Shown: one piece after another, positions 43,113 to 54,292 of the stretch
How the letters are laid out: each line of letters opens with the position of its first letter
Position numbering within the stretch: position 1 is the first letter of the stretch
Assembly (NCBI GenBank): GCA_022747635.1
Contig: JAKTNV010000009.1
Location: forward strand, 880,501-944,500
Reading direction: 5' to 3'
Source of the DNA: Hetaerina americana
Lineage: Eukaryota > Arthropoda > Insecta > Odonata > Calopterygidae
Length of the DNA: 64,000 nt
The notes under the pieces: model-generated
Database searches by the model: none
Told to the model about the DNA's origin: nothing
Seen by the model: only the letters and a program-made list of their open reading frames with translations
Translations under genes and position numbers: made by a program

Positions 43113-43740
43113 AACGACATACGCGGACGCAGCCCGAAAAATGTAGAAATCACCTACTCATCGCCGCGGAAACCTTCGAACGAAAAGCCCATAGTTCTTT
43201 GTAAACCTACAGTCTATTCAACGTTTTTGCTTCTTATCCTTTTTCCTTTCCCTTCCCTAACTGTCAATTCTCCGTTTTTGAGGTATTCCCTTCATCCTCT
43301 GTAACGTTTTTCCCACATCCTCAACGGTTATTTGTCTGTAGGTTGCCTTTCACTTCTCCCTCTCCCATCTACGTCCGCTTAACGGTTGGGCTAAGCTTCC
43401 CCTTCACTTTCCCCACCCCTTTTTGCAAATGACATTTCCTTGACCGTGTAATTCCCCCTACCCCCTCACCATATAACGTATCGTTTCAAACTCTTCTAAC
43501 ATCAGCCTTGTCTATTGGCTCTTGTCTCTTTCACCCACCCCCCTCCCCCCACATGTAACACTATATATTCTTCGGATTGCCCTTACCCTTTCTCACTTCG
43601 ACTTGTGTTGTCGTGACGATTACCCTTCAGTACGCTGAAGAGGGCTACTTTGTGGCCGGAATACGCGTATTCGTATTCACCTTTCTTATCCTCTCGTTTT
43701 TACCTTTTCCCCTTCTTGACTTGAGGCGCTAGCCAACTAA
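43113..43740. repeat. Pyrimidine-rich PLE-associated terminal region
   Basis: Begins with the inverted PLE end, then long C/T-rich sequence. CTGAAGA at 43635-43641, followed by GGCTAC...GTGGCC and GGAATACGCG, has a hammerhead-like order, but the G-A-A to stem III part is irregular. Confidence 0.5.
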
Positions 43741-43839
43741 TTTCATTAGTACTTTGTTTAGAACTGTTTACGGCTATTGAAGTTTTACATTCATTCAATA
43801 TTACTAGCCGCAAGAGCTCATTGCTATCAATATCCTTTA

Positions 43840-44120
43840 TCTCCTTAACAAAACACCAGAACCTTTCCACTCGGAAAAATCACCACAAATGACTAGGCCT
43901 CCATTGTCACCCGCGCACGGCTTATCGCCCCCTCCGAACCACCTTTCCCTGGCCACCAAAATAACTCATATCCCTAACATGACCATTCCCCACACTCCCC
44001 ATCCTAACCGACTTTTCATCACGACTCTCCCCCTCTTTTTTTGACCGTTACACTACACACCGCAAAAATGAAACCGCATCATTCCTTCTCTGAAGAGGAC
44101 GGTTTCAGCTTCGAGGCACT
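43840..44120 (+). repeat. Interspersed repeat X, copy 2
   Basis: Second copy of the C-rich repeat at 28005-28302, colinear with scattered differences. It ends near TTCCTTCTCTGAAGAGGACG. Confidence 0.6.
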
Positions 44121-44189
44121 CCTCTTACCCTTCCACAAAGTGCGAGTCACAGTACTAACGTCGGGAAAGATTCCACGGCAGACCTGTGA

Positions 44190-44470
44190 GAGACCTGAGA
44201 GTCCTACCTCCAGTTCTTCCATAGCACTTTTATCATTTCCTCTTCATACAGGTTGAAAAGGAACGGTGATAATGGGCAACCCTGGCTTACACCTCTTCCT
44301 AACTTTGCCCATACGGACTCCCCGTTCCCCACTCGCACCTGAGCAGTCTGAGATATGTAAAGGCTACGGATTAGCCTCAAGTCCCTCCACTATTGTTATT
44401 TTCTTCAATATGTTCATTAGTGTTTCCCAAGTCACTATATCAAACGCTTTTTCGAAATTTGCGAAACAGG
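44190..44470 (-). pseudogene. RTE/L1-like RT palm fragment, minus
   Basis: The minus strand carries the NLYEEEMIKVLWK-like, GVSQGCPLSPFLF-like and FANFEKAFDIV-like blocks seen in the element at 13.1-14.4 kb. It abuts a plus-strand piece of the same family at about 44471. Confidence 0.7.
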
Positions 44471-45418
44471 TATGGATATTCTACATATGGCGGGTAAGGT
44501 AATAGTTGACACAGGAAATATCCAGGAGAGATGGAAGGAATATATATAAGACCTATGTGGTAAAGAGCTTAGACCAACAAAGTTAGACATAGAAATGGAA
44601 CATGACGTAGAGGAAGATAGCTTAGGTCCAGGCGTACTCAGCGATGAGATAGAAAAGGCAATAAGGGAAATGAAACAAAATAAGGCCGTGGGGATGGATA
44701 ACATTCCCGCGGAACTATTGAAATGTTTAGGGAAATGTGGGAGGAAGAGGCTATATGGGCTGCTCCGTAGTACTTACGAGGAAGGAATCTGACCGGAAGA
44801 CTTTGTGAGATCAGTTTTAGTTCCTATTCCGAAAAAGGTAAAGGCTACATCATGTGAGGACTACAGGACAAGTTTGATATCACACGCAGCTAAAGTTCTT
44901 CTTACGGTCATTAACAAAAGGATAGAGAGTAGGGCAAATGATTACTCAGGGGATGACCATTTCGGGTTTAGGATGGGGAGAGGTACGCGTGATGCTATTG
45001 CAGTAATGAGATTATTAATCGAGAGGAATATAGAACACAACCAGGAGGTATTTGCCTGTTTCGTAGATTTCGAAAAAGCATTTGATAGAGTAAATTGGGA
45101 AAAACTAAAGAGTATATTGAAGAAATAAGGAATAGATTGGAGGGAAAGGAGGCTAATCCGCAACTTGTACATGTTCAGACTGCTCAAGTGCGGGCGGGAA
45201 ACGGGGAGTCCGGATGGGCAGTGTTAGGAAGGGGTGTAAGGCAGGGTTGCCCATTATCACCGTTGCTGTTCAACCTGTATGCAGAGGAAATGATAATTCA
45301 GGCATGGGAAGAACTCGAGGTAGGAATGAACGTGGGCGGGGAATTCGTAAAATTAGTTAGGTTTGGTGATGACCAAGCTTTAGTTTGCCTCTATATAGTA
45401 TCTAAAAACTCTTTCTGA
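44471..45418 (+). pseudogene. RTE/L1-like RT fragment, plus
   Basis: Blocks in order: EIEKAIREMKQNKAVGMDNI-PAELLK, a TGA near 44790, VLVPIPKKVKATSCEDYRTS, FRMGRGTRDAIAVMRLLIERN, FVDFEKAFDRVNWEKL, a stop at about 45128, then GESGWAVLGRGVRQGCPLSP and VRFGDDQALV (first residue of FADD changed to FGDD). Together with the opposing piece it forms a head-to-head arrangement of overlapping RT segments. Confidence 0.8.
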
Positions 45419-45469
45419 TATCCCCCCTTAACCTTCACCCACACTTACACACCGTCATATTTCAACAAT

Positions 45470-46902
45470 CACGTGATCTCACGCGTGACGACACATCACT
45501 GTACACCTCCATTCCCCACAAAGAAGGCTTAGAAGCCCTGAAACATTACCTCTCCCTACGATCTACACCACACACCCCATCTACAGATTTCCTCATCGAA
45601 CTGAGCCAAATCGTTCTCACCAAAAATGCTTTTCAATTCAATGACAAAATATATTTACAAATAAAAGGCACTGCAATGGGCACGCGTATGGCTCCTCCAT
45701 TCGCCAATCTTTTTATGGGAAAACCAGAACACGACTTTCTGCAACAACAAACCCTAAAACCACTCTTCTGGGCCCGCTTTATCGATAATATTTTCCTCCT
45801 TTGGTCCCACGGACGCGAAACTTTATCCTCTTTCCTTTCCTCTCTCAACTCCTCCTCCTCAGTGTCATTCACTTCTTCTATATCCGACTCGAATATTACC
45901 TTCCTAGATATTACCTCCAAATTTGATATAAGATATTACCTCCAAAGAAATTCCTAGATATTACCTCCAAATAGATATTACCTCCCGTATTGCTTTGGAG
46001 GCATTCACCTCCAAAACAATACGTTTCACACTTCAGTCCACATTAATCCAACTAAAAAGCAACAGTATCTTTATTTCTACAGCTGCCATTAACCTCACAC
46101 AAAGCGCTCCTTCCCATTCTCACTCTGTATCCGTGGCTTCCGTCTCTGCAACAACACCCTCCCCCAACAGAAATACTTGGACCAGCTACATGACTCTCTC
46201 AGAAAATGTGGATACCCTGAAAAACTACAAAATAGTAAAATCCTCAAACCGTCAACACAATACACTCCCCTCCCCAAACCAAACCGCCCAAAATGCCCTA
46301 ATCTTATCACCACTTTCTTCCCCGGAACACACAAAATTAAACATCTAATCCGTGACCTCTTCCCAATTATCAATAACACTCAGTCCACGTCACTTTTATT
46401 CCCACACTGTCCCTCCCTTTCGTTTAAACGCCCGTCGAACTTGCGAGGCATCTTCAAGTCCACAAATCCAATTTCAAGCACCCCCGTCTCTCCCCCGCCC
46501 CTATCCGCACCATGCAACCGCCCACGCTGCAAATGCTGTCATCTTTTAAGACCCTCCTCCTCAACTACCAACTCCCAGCCACTCGGCACCTGTACCTTAA
46601 AAAATATTATATATCGCCTCTCCTGTAACTTCTGCCCTGCCTTTTACGTGGGCGAATGCACGACCGCACTTTCCCTCCGCATGAATAACCACCGATATTC
46701 CACCAAATCTCCCACCTTTCTTAGTTATCCCATCCCTACTCATACTGCTTCCCACAATCAATCTTTTGACGACTGCTTCTCCGTTTCAGTGATTGAAATC
46801 CTTCCCAAATCTGCGAGTATAATAGAGATGAGAATCCGCGAGATGGCGCATATCTGGGTGGCCCAATCATTCAAACCGCCCGGGCTGAACCAAGCCCACT
46901 GA
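45470..46902 (+). pseudogene. PLE reverse transcriptase plus GIY-YIG endonuclease, decayed
   Basis: PLE proteins join a telomerase-related RT to a GIY-YIG nuclease that makes the target nick. RT motif A reads DDTSLYTSIPH at about 45485 (usual DVTSLYTSIP), and KGTAMGTRMAPPFANLFMG lies at 45663-45720. Motif C is RFIDNIFLLW, so the second Asp of RFIDDIF is Asn. Frameshifts and short tandem duplications follow. The open stretch 46177-46902 has the Cys-rich RPRCKCCHLL, IIYRLSCNFCPAFYVGECTT (GIY-YIG core) and LRMNNHRYSTKS, with a Glu-rich end (EILPKSASIIEMRIREM). Inactive at the RT site, although the nuclease part looks less decayed. Confidence 0.85.
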
Positions 46903-47028
46903 ATGCATCATATGGCTGCCTACATATCCCCCCCATCCCCTTGGTCATTTCCTATTGGTCCCCTACCTCTCCTTCCCCCACCATTCCCCCGCACATATCT
47001 ACTCTGGTCCTTCCCCAAAAACGCCTTT

Positions 47029-47059
47029 CTGAAGACGACAGCCGAGCTGTCGAAACGTC
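47029..47059 (+). ncRNA. Hammerhead-ribozyme-like motif at PLE 3' end
   Basis: CTGAAGA (47029-47035) is followed by a stem GACAG/CTGTC around CCGAG, then GAAACGTC (47052-47059). This fits the core CUGANGA - stem II - GAAA with a very short stem III and C at the cleavage position. Three flanking T-A pairs can extend stem I. Activity is not shown. Confidence 0.6.
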
Positions 47060-47116
47060 AAATAACAAATTGTGAGTGTCCTTTCTTTGTGTCTCTATAT
47101 TCTAAAAATCTATATC

Positions 47117-47285
47117 TGTGTTTATATATAGTATATATATACAGGTATATTAATTTTATATTATATATATAATAAATATAATATTATATATATAATATTT
47201 AAAATATTATATATATATATTATATATAATATTATATATATATAATATATAATATTATATATATATTATGTATATAATATACAAC
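47117..47285. repeat. Complex TA-rich satellite-like stretch
   Basis: Repeated ATATTATATATATAATATT units form nested palindromes. Confidence 0.9.
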
Positions 47286-47389
47286 CATGTGCAGTGCCTA
47301 CCTTGTTGGTTAATACTTATTGTGTCTGACTCATGGGGGATTTCGACTACAAGCAAGCATTCTGGTCCCATATTGTTCTTGGAAAAAAT

Positions 47390-47985
47390 TACAGTTTACC
47401 TGTCAGTCTTGCAGTCTATCTCTCTAATCTTATATTTGTGATCCCTCCGCTCGTAATACGCTGGGGTTCGTATTATGTTCCTGATTTCATCGGAATAGGA
47501 CCCATCTTTTAATGTTTTTAATAAGTTTAATCTATATTGTAAACGCCTCTGTGTAAGGGTATCCCAGCCTAAATTTTCCAGCAAAGTAGTTACGCTTCTG
47601 CGTTCGTCATAACAACATTTGACAAATCCAACCCCCCTCCACTGAACTCGATCCGATTCCGAAATCAAATTTATCTCTTGAGCATCCCATATACTGGCAG
47701 TATACTCTAGGTGGAGCCTGATTAGGGCAAGAAAACATCGTTCCTTACCTTTTTCGTCGCATTTACCCAGTACTCTTTTTACAAATCCCAATTTTTTATT
47801 AGCACGACCGCATATTTCTCGTATGTGCTTTCCCGAGGACAGATCGTGAGTAATTGTTAAGCATTTAAAGGAATCTACCCTCGCGATTTCTGTTTGTTTC
47901 ACTCGGTAACTAAATGGGAGGGAATTACTCTTTTCCCAAAAATATAATAATTTCTTTCAAATTTAATTCCAATTGCCATGCCATT
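47390..47985 (-). pseudogene. Divergent CR1 (family C) RT C-terminal fragment
   Basis: The minus strand reads LSSGKHIREICGRANKKLGF, RLHLEYTASIWDAQEINL, GLLE-like TTLLENLGWDTL and RRDHKYKIREID. The layout equals the CR1-A and CR1-B C-terminus but differs from both throughout. Likely the same family as the remnant at 23.3-23.8 kb. Confidence 0.8.
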
Positions 47986-48224
47986 GCCAATATAGTCTTA
48001 CTGGAGAAAATGAATATTAGTGAGACTCAGGCTTTCTCCAAGGGAAGACGACACGGTAAAATTCTATATATTCCGGTTGCAAAATATTAACGAATGAGTT
48101 AAACGCAGAAAGTATGACGAAGTCCCTGATAACAGAGTTCCTTACCGTAACGATATAAATAAGTCCGTTACTCAAATTTTTTATTTGGTGGCACATTATT
48201 GGTATTGGTTGTAGTGGGAGGGAA

Positions 48225-48420
48225 CGTGGCAGTTCAGTGGTGAATATAGCGCAGGGCCTTTGACTGGAAGGCCCGGTTCGATTACCGGGCACGCCTCTGG
48301 GAACTCTCGTCTTCACCCGAGCGGTATGATTTTCCGGGATGACCAGGTATTCCTGGGAGAGTCCCCTTTTCCCCTGTCGTCAGGGTCAACCGCGGGGAAA
48401 CTGTCACCGGCGAGGGGCAA
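48225..48420 (+). repeat. tRNA-derived SINE S2
   Basis: GGCAGTTCAGTGGTGAATAT and CCCGGTTCGATTACCGGGCA form the tRNA-like head. The body has TCCGGGATGACCAGGTATTC and TCCTGGGAGAGTCCCC. Confidence 0.7.
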
Positions 48421-48894
48421 AACAGCGACGACGGCGTGCCTTTTGTGCGTCAGAACCAAGCCCCCCGGGCTCCTCCCCAAGTGCAACTCCCCGACTGGAA
48501 CCTCCTCCATCTTTCCCCGTGACCCTGAGGTCGCTCCCGTCCAACCATCACATCGAAATACTCGACGTGATGGTGAAACTGTTCCCTTAAAAGATATCCC
48601 ACAAACCATTCCTACAATCCCTATCCGTCCAACTACTAAACCCACCATGAATAACTTACCGTAAAAAACAATCCTCCAAAAAACATAATGATAATGGAAA
48701 TAGATAAAGGGTCGTCTTCAGTCACACTAGACGAAGAATAGTAAAGAAGTGAGGAAAGAAGGGAGAGAATCAGATTGAACATCTCATGTGTGATTGGAGG
48801 AGGATTGATTACGAAGTATTTCATCTGGTGATATGTATGCAGCGTACATGTATATCCTTCTTCGCCGTGAATCAATCTCTGTAGATGACATTAT
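48421..48894. other. No recognisable feature
   Basis: C-rich then AT-rich. The 134-codon reading over 48260-48664 overlaps the SINE and has no known motif. Confidence 0.4.
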
Positions 48895-49085
48895 ATTTGG
48901 CAAATTCCAAAGAAACTGCGGGAGATGCCGCAACAGTAAATTTTAACGGAGTCATCCGCTAATGTGAATTTCAATGCAACAATTTCAGAGTGTAAAAATC
49001 ATTCGCCTTGACTGTGACTCGAACACAGATCCCTCAATATCCGGTCGAGTGCTTTAGCCACTTAAGCTACCGAGGCGTCCTCTTA
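48895..49085 (-). repeat. tRNA-derived SINE S3, copy 1
   Basis: The reverse complement starts with a tRNA-like head, GACGCCTCGGTAGCTTAAGT, and a B-box GTTCGAGTC near 49018-49026. The body has CTGCGGGAGATGCCGCAACA on the plus strand. Confidence 0.85.
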
Positions 49086-49106
49086 AACTCTGAAATTTTT
49101 TTTTTG

Positions 49107-49185
49107 GATATTGAGGGATCTGGGTTCGAATCTCAGTCAAGGCGAATGATTTTTACACTCTGAAATTGTTGCATTGGAATTATAT
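49107..49185 (+). repeat. SINE S3, inverted partial copy
   Basis: GAGGGATCTGGGTTCGAATC to TTGCATTGGA is an inverted piece of S3, facing copy 1 across a short A/T-rich spacer. Confidence 0.8.
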
Positions 49186-50084
49186 TTGGTATTGGTGAAG
49201 TTTAAACTTTTAATGCATTTTGCACTTAGTATTAGTCACCAGGTATGGTTGTTGCCGAAAATCAATTCTTTTGCATGGTTGTTTGTTCGGGGACCAATCA
49301 CGCCAGGACATTACGGAGCAAGAGCTTCTTACTTCATGCATTCATAGGGTAAAAATTCCGCAAGTAACATGAGCTAGGTCAGATTTCAATATGCGTTCCT
49401 GGGAATCATTGAGATCGGAAAAAAACCTTTTTGAAATAATAATTTCCTTGTTCACCCACAGGTGGCAGCACATGTATCACTCTTAATTAATATTCAAATC
49501 ATTCTATTTAACAAGGCAGAGCAGCTATACTGTTGCATCTGGCTATTACGGTACTAATGTCCCATTTTCGCACCTACTTGTATATTATGATTTACGCCGA
49601 CTGCTGGAAAGGCTTTCATTTCAAACAGACACCCACATATTTCGATAGTCGCAGATTAGCTCCAAAACATTAAATTTCAAAATGCATATACTTTCCGGTA
49701 AGTTGTTATGGTGAAATTCGATGATCTCGAATTATGTTAAGGAAAACAAACGAGGAAGTGGCGGGTGTTGGGAGGAGGTAGAATAATTGGGGGAAGAAAT
49801 CCACAGGAGGCAGGGAAGATGGGAAGATTCGGAGAGCTCCGCAATCACATCGCATTCGTGCAATAAATATGAAAAATCTCGCGCTCACAGACGACACCGT
49901 TACTAAAATACTGCCCACGTACATAAGAAGACGTGGGATGTGATCAACTCACAGCTCTCATTATTGATTGGTCCGGCGATGCCGGGCATATCCGTTAGCA
50001 ATAATATTCGCAGTTCAATTTGGAAGAATTTTGTAATTAAATGCCTGGTGTAATTGAAGACTCATGTAAAGTACAAATTCAAAT
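49186..50084. other. No recognisable feature
   Basis: AT-rich unique sequence, only short chance frames. Confidence 0.4.
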
Positions 50085-50335
50085 AGGAGGAGTCAGGGAC
50101 GTGGTTTGATCAGGAGTAGATCGATGGACTGCTGGCCGGAGGGCCTGGGTTCATTTCCTGGGCACGCTCATGGGCACTCTAAACACCCGCCAAGGTGAGC
50201 AATTTATTGTGTATGAGACTGCTGGGAAACCATAGGGGGGCGGGGATAGGAAATGGTCCCCTTATTACCCTGACATGTGAATTCGCATGCCATATGGTAC
50301 TGAGTGAATGCCACCATCACCCACCAAACCGACCT
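50085..50335 (+). repeat. tRNA-derived SINE S2
   Basis: GTGGTTTGATCAGGAGTAGA and GGCCTGGGTTCATTTCCTGG form the head. GCTGGGAAACCATAGG and TTACCCTGACATGTGAATTC match the S2 bodies at 12.7 and 48.2 kb. Tail not clear. Confidence 0.75.
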
Positions 50336-51249
50336 CTGGATTAATTACTGTGAATATTATGCAATGAGTAAATACATGAGACATCTTATATCACATTTAA
50401 TGTAACAAAACTATTATTAGTATTTCATTCTGATAGGTAATTCATTTCGATGCTTAAATGGCACAAATGAAACTACTCCTTTTTATTTTCATTGAAGTTG
50501 CTGACTTATTGATTTCGTAGGTAGTTGAACATTGTTTTTCAATGCATCTATCCTGTGATCAATGTAAAGGTATGCATTGACACCAGTAAGTGCAGTCACA
50601 GGAAATTATGAGTAGACCATCATGTGTAAAGTTTTTGCGATGCGTATTGCCATCACAACTCAGTCTTCTAATTTTTCTTTTGTAGGGATACTTGATGTAT
50701 GATAAGTAAATTGACCCACTCCATCGCATGCATTACACGGCCCTATTATGGCTCTTTTGATGAGTTATTATGCTCAGCTGTCGTGCTATGGTCTTGTTTA
50801 TAAAAGCACTAGTTGAGAAAATGTTTGAAGTTTTCATACCGGTCATTGCTCATTGGTGAAATTAATCACATATTTCACATGAGGTTGATACTATAATGCA
50901 TTCTGAACTGCGATCATTTGCAAAGAAAAAAAATAGAACTGTTATGTTTCTGGGAATCTCTTATAAAACACAAAATTGTGATTGAGGTGAGCTCCGAATG
51001 ATTTTTCAGGAGGCATAACTACTCTTACGAATCAGTAATAACTTAATGCAATAGAAATGAGTCTTAGTCATCATGTTGAGCCTGTGGACTGAATTTGTTT
51101 GCAGAAATGTCATGTTGTGGATTGAAATTGTGTATTCCATAAAACCCATACTTATATTTGGCCCTAGAAGTGTGACGGAAAAGGAATGATTATTGAATTA
51201 GGAACATACCTCACTATGGGTAAAATCACTCAGAAATGCCATTGAGAAT
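50336..51249. other. No recognisable feature
   Basis: AT-rich; no gene-like reading. Confidence 0.4.
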
Positions 51250-51405
51250 GTGAATTAATAAAATCAGTTAGGTTTGTGGATGATAAAGCTTTAGTCAGTC
51301 AAGCAGTCATGGGGTTACAATTAATGTTACGCAGGGTAGAAAATCAATGTGTTTGCATGGGATGTGAATCAATGCAAGCAAAACGAATGGAAAAAGGTTT
51401 TTGAG
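51250..51405 (+). pseudogene. RTE/L1-like RT motif C scrap
   Basis: The reading CEFIKSVRFVDDKALV, then GLQLMLRRVENQC, matches GEFVKSVRFADDQALV of the 13-14 kb element. An in-frame stop precedes it. Isolated. Confidence 0.7.
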
Positions 51406-52388
51406 GCGGCAAAATGCAGGGTCACTTTTCCCAATCAGCTGAAACTGATGACAACCAAGGTAATCCACTTATGAAGATACAGGTATTCAATACCTTTTAC
51501 ATAGTTTGGTGTCTCAGAGTTTTGGTAAAATGTTTTGATAAGGTCTATGTCACTTAAGAATTTACCCCAATTATTGAAAAACTTAGAACTGCATAATTTT
51601 TTTGCTGAAATATTTATCCAGAAGTTTGACTAGTTTAATATCTCTGATTACAGGCATTGTAGGGCTGCACACATCTAGCACCAGTTGAAGATATGAAAGT
51701 CTCTTTATTTCCAAAACTAAAACTCATTATTGAAAAAACTACATTGACACTGAGATACATAATTTTAACACCTATGTGTTGTATATTAATTGGATATGAA
51801 CCTCGCAAATTCCAGTCTCTAACTTGGTGAATGTCTGACATTTCACTTTGTTGCATAACGCTAAAACTTGTTCACACCTCTGTGATGCATGGCAGTTGTG
51901 TGCTTAGGTCATTCTTGATGACCCCATTTTCAGAAAATGAAGGTCGTATATTAAAGAATGTAATTATTACAATGTTCCCCATGATCCTGGGCTATTCTAA
52001 AGGGATACATATTCTCACACAGCCAGATATAATGATGCATTGAGCTGTAAGATCCTAGTCAATATTGTCACTCTGAGGCATTTTTTCTCACAGAAATTAC
52101 TTAAGTACGATCAAAAAGCACGTGTATTACTAATTACATGCTCTGTGCTTCATCACACATGGAAAAAGTTTTGGTCAGAGTAGACACAAACAGTGTGTTG
52201 TCTCAGCAGGAGGTAAACGAAGAAAAGATATCATCTGGTACCTTTTATGTCAGGATTTGATCCCAAACTGTGAGTGGTGTGATGGTCACCATGTAACGCC
52301 TGTGGAATTTATATAAATGATAGATGCATACTATCAATGTATGTTACACATGTAGTTAAAAAGTTAGAATTTTAACCTTTGAGTTTAA
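51406..52388. other. No recognisable feature
   Basis: AT-rich unique sequence. Confidence 0.4.
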
Positions 52389-52582
52389 ATTCCAAAGAAA
52401 CTGCGGGAGATGCCGCAACAGTAACTTTTAACGGAGTCATCCGCTAATGTGCATTTTAATGCAACAATTTCAGAGCGTAAAAATCATTCGCCTTGACTGG
52501 GACTCGAACCCAGATCCCTCAATATCCGGTCGAGTGCTTTAGCCACTTAAGCTACCGAGGCGTCCTCTTAAACTCTGAAATT
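52389..52582 (-). repeat. tRNA-derived SINE S3, copy 2
   Basis: Nearly the same as 48895-49085, with the B-box region GGGACTCGAACCCAG better preserved on the plus strand at 52499-52513. Confidence 0.85.
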
Positions 52583-52715
52583 TTGGGGCTTTTAAAGGAA
52601 CTAGATGTTATGACGAAATACCGTACATACAACGTCACATGCATTCGTAGTCGTGCGCGAGGCGCCACTGTCCACGAGGTTAAAGCCAACTTTAAACACG
52701 TATGGTGTTTTCCCT

Positions 52716-52783
52716 TTGACAAATTCCAAAGAAACTGCGGGAGATGCCGCAACATTAACTTTTAACGGAGTCATCCGCTATCT
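52716..52783 (-). repeat. SINE S3, tail-only copy
   Basis: AAATTCCAAAGAAACTGCGG to AACGGAGTCATCCGCT, a third S3 piece lacking the tRNA head. Confidence 0.8.
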
Positions 52784-54039
52784 CTCTTTTCACTTACTTT
52801 TTTGATTCAATGATAAATGATTGAGTTATTCGGGGGAAAAAGGAAAAAATCAATTAAGTGTTAATGATATTTATATGCAGTATGTACTTGGGCATCTGCA
52901 AAGCCTGCTTGGACAACCACTTCACCGCTATGTCATTTAATATGCTCCATCTAAGGAACACAGGAACATAGTGGGTCAAACTCGAAGTGAATAACTATGG
53001 ATATATCTAATCTCAACATATGCTTAAGTATGGGATTATTACTACTTCATTAAACTGAATAAACAATTTTAAACTACAAATATCTTTCTTATTTCACTGC
53101 TATTTATGATGCCTCCGAGTTATGTCACCATAGTGTCATCTCACCTCACCAAAACCCTTCTTTCTATCACTTATTAGAGTAATAATATTTGGGGCATTCT
53201 GAGCAATGGGTGGGTAATAATTTGAATTTGGAAGAATTTGGCAATCACTAATATTGGAAACGTAGCACTGAATTTTGTGCAGAGAGGAGGGGACTGAGGA
53301 GGTTCAGCCTGGTAGAAATAAGAGTCTAGAGAAACTGTTATCAAATTTGTTTGATCCTGATAAAAGGGTGGTGCCTGAAAAGCTCTCGGGTTCATTTTCA
53401 ATAATTTAACTTAAAATATATGAATTTCTGGCCTTAGTTCATTGATATCGCGCCTTGAAGTCGTAAATCTACCGTCTCAATATATCCTGGGGGATGGGTT
53501 TTCCTCAAGTGGAAAATGTAAATACTCCACCATGAGCAGCAGGGGCCCAGCAACATGGAGTGGTGCTATGGGTGAACTACTTTCAGTTTTCTTTCTCTCC
53601 CAATCCTCGCCGGGTTGGACTACCCCTGTATGACATTACGTAGTTTGTTCTGATATGGATTGAGGCCTCAGAGCAAAACATTTTCCCGTAAGGTATGAGG
53701 CTTTGTACTTGCGTCTGCGGAGAATCCAAGTAATAATATCTAATTTGATACATGAGCTCTTAAAGTGACCCAAGTGATGTTGCTTCCACACATTGAAAAA
53801 TCTTGTTAATAGTTTTGTTCGCTTGAAAGAAAGGAAACATTACCATTTGCCAAGGTTAGCTCCCTCTTTCGTTTCGAAATATGATGAGGTTAATTCTAAA
53901 AAAAGCATTGAAAAAAATAAAACTTATTCTAATATGAAATGAGATTCATGAAGGCATTCATTTGGCATTGAAGTCTTTGTCTGACACCATGAACTGATTC
54001 TTTTCAGGAATAATCATAGCACAGCAAAGAAAAACAAGG
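52784..54039. other. No recognisable feature
   Basis: AT-rich unique sequence, no gene-like reading longer than about 75 codons. Confidence 0.4.
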
Positions 54040-54292
54040 GATTCGGAATGGTTTGACGTCTTCCCACCGAGAGGGCGCGGGTTCGAATTCCGGACGTGGT
54101 AGGATTTGTTCAGCTCCATTCCGATCCCTACTTGCGTTGGGAAATTCGTTAGGGGTAGGCTAATGTCGACACCGGGTTTTCCCCACCCTACCTACATTCC
54201 CTAGATGGCACGTCCCTGCTCAATCACCGAGCTATCCCCGATGGCGCAAATGATTCCATCAGTCGGTCGCCTCCCCCTAAACAACTTCTAAG
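54040..54292 (+). repeat. tRNA-derived SINE S1, plus copy 2
   Basis: GAGAGGGCGCGGGTTCGAAT holds the B box. The body, TAGGCTAATGTCGACACCGG and GATGGCGCAAATGATTCCAT, matches the copy at 22322. Confidence 0.8.

Larger units (their letters stand above)
45430..47110 (+). mobile_element. Penelope-like element, 3' half
   Basis: A PLE region with RT motifs, a Cys-rich linker, a GIY-YIG endonuclease and a hammerhead-like 3' motif. It starts immediately after the RTE fragment. Short tandem duplications of ATTACCTCCAAA lie at 45900-46010. Confidence 0.85.

Noticed and set aside
43635..43668. Third hammerhead-like motif
   Set aside because: Stem II pairs, but the GAA and stem III/cleavage parts are irregular; kept only as a note, not as an RNA feature.
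46095..46379. 94-codon minus frame over the PLE
   Set aside because: Antisense shadow of the PLE protein region.
48260..48664. 134-codon open frame
   Set aside because: Overlaps a SINE, low-complexity Pro/Ser/Arg content, and an equally long frame exists on the other strand.
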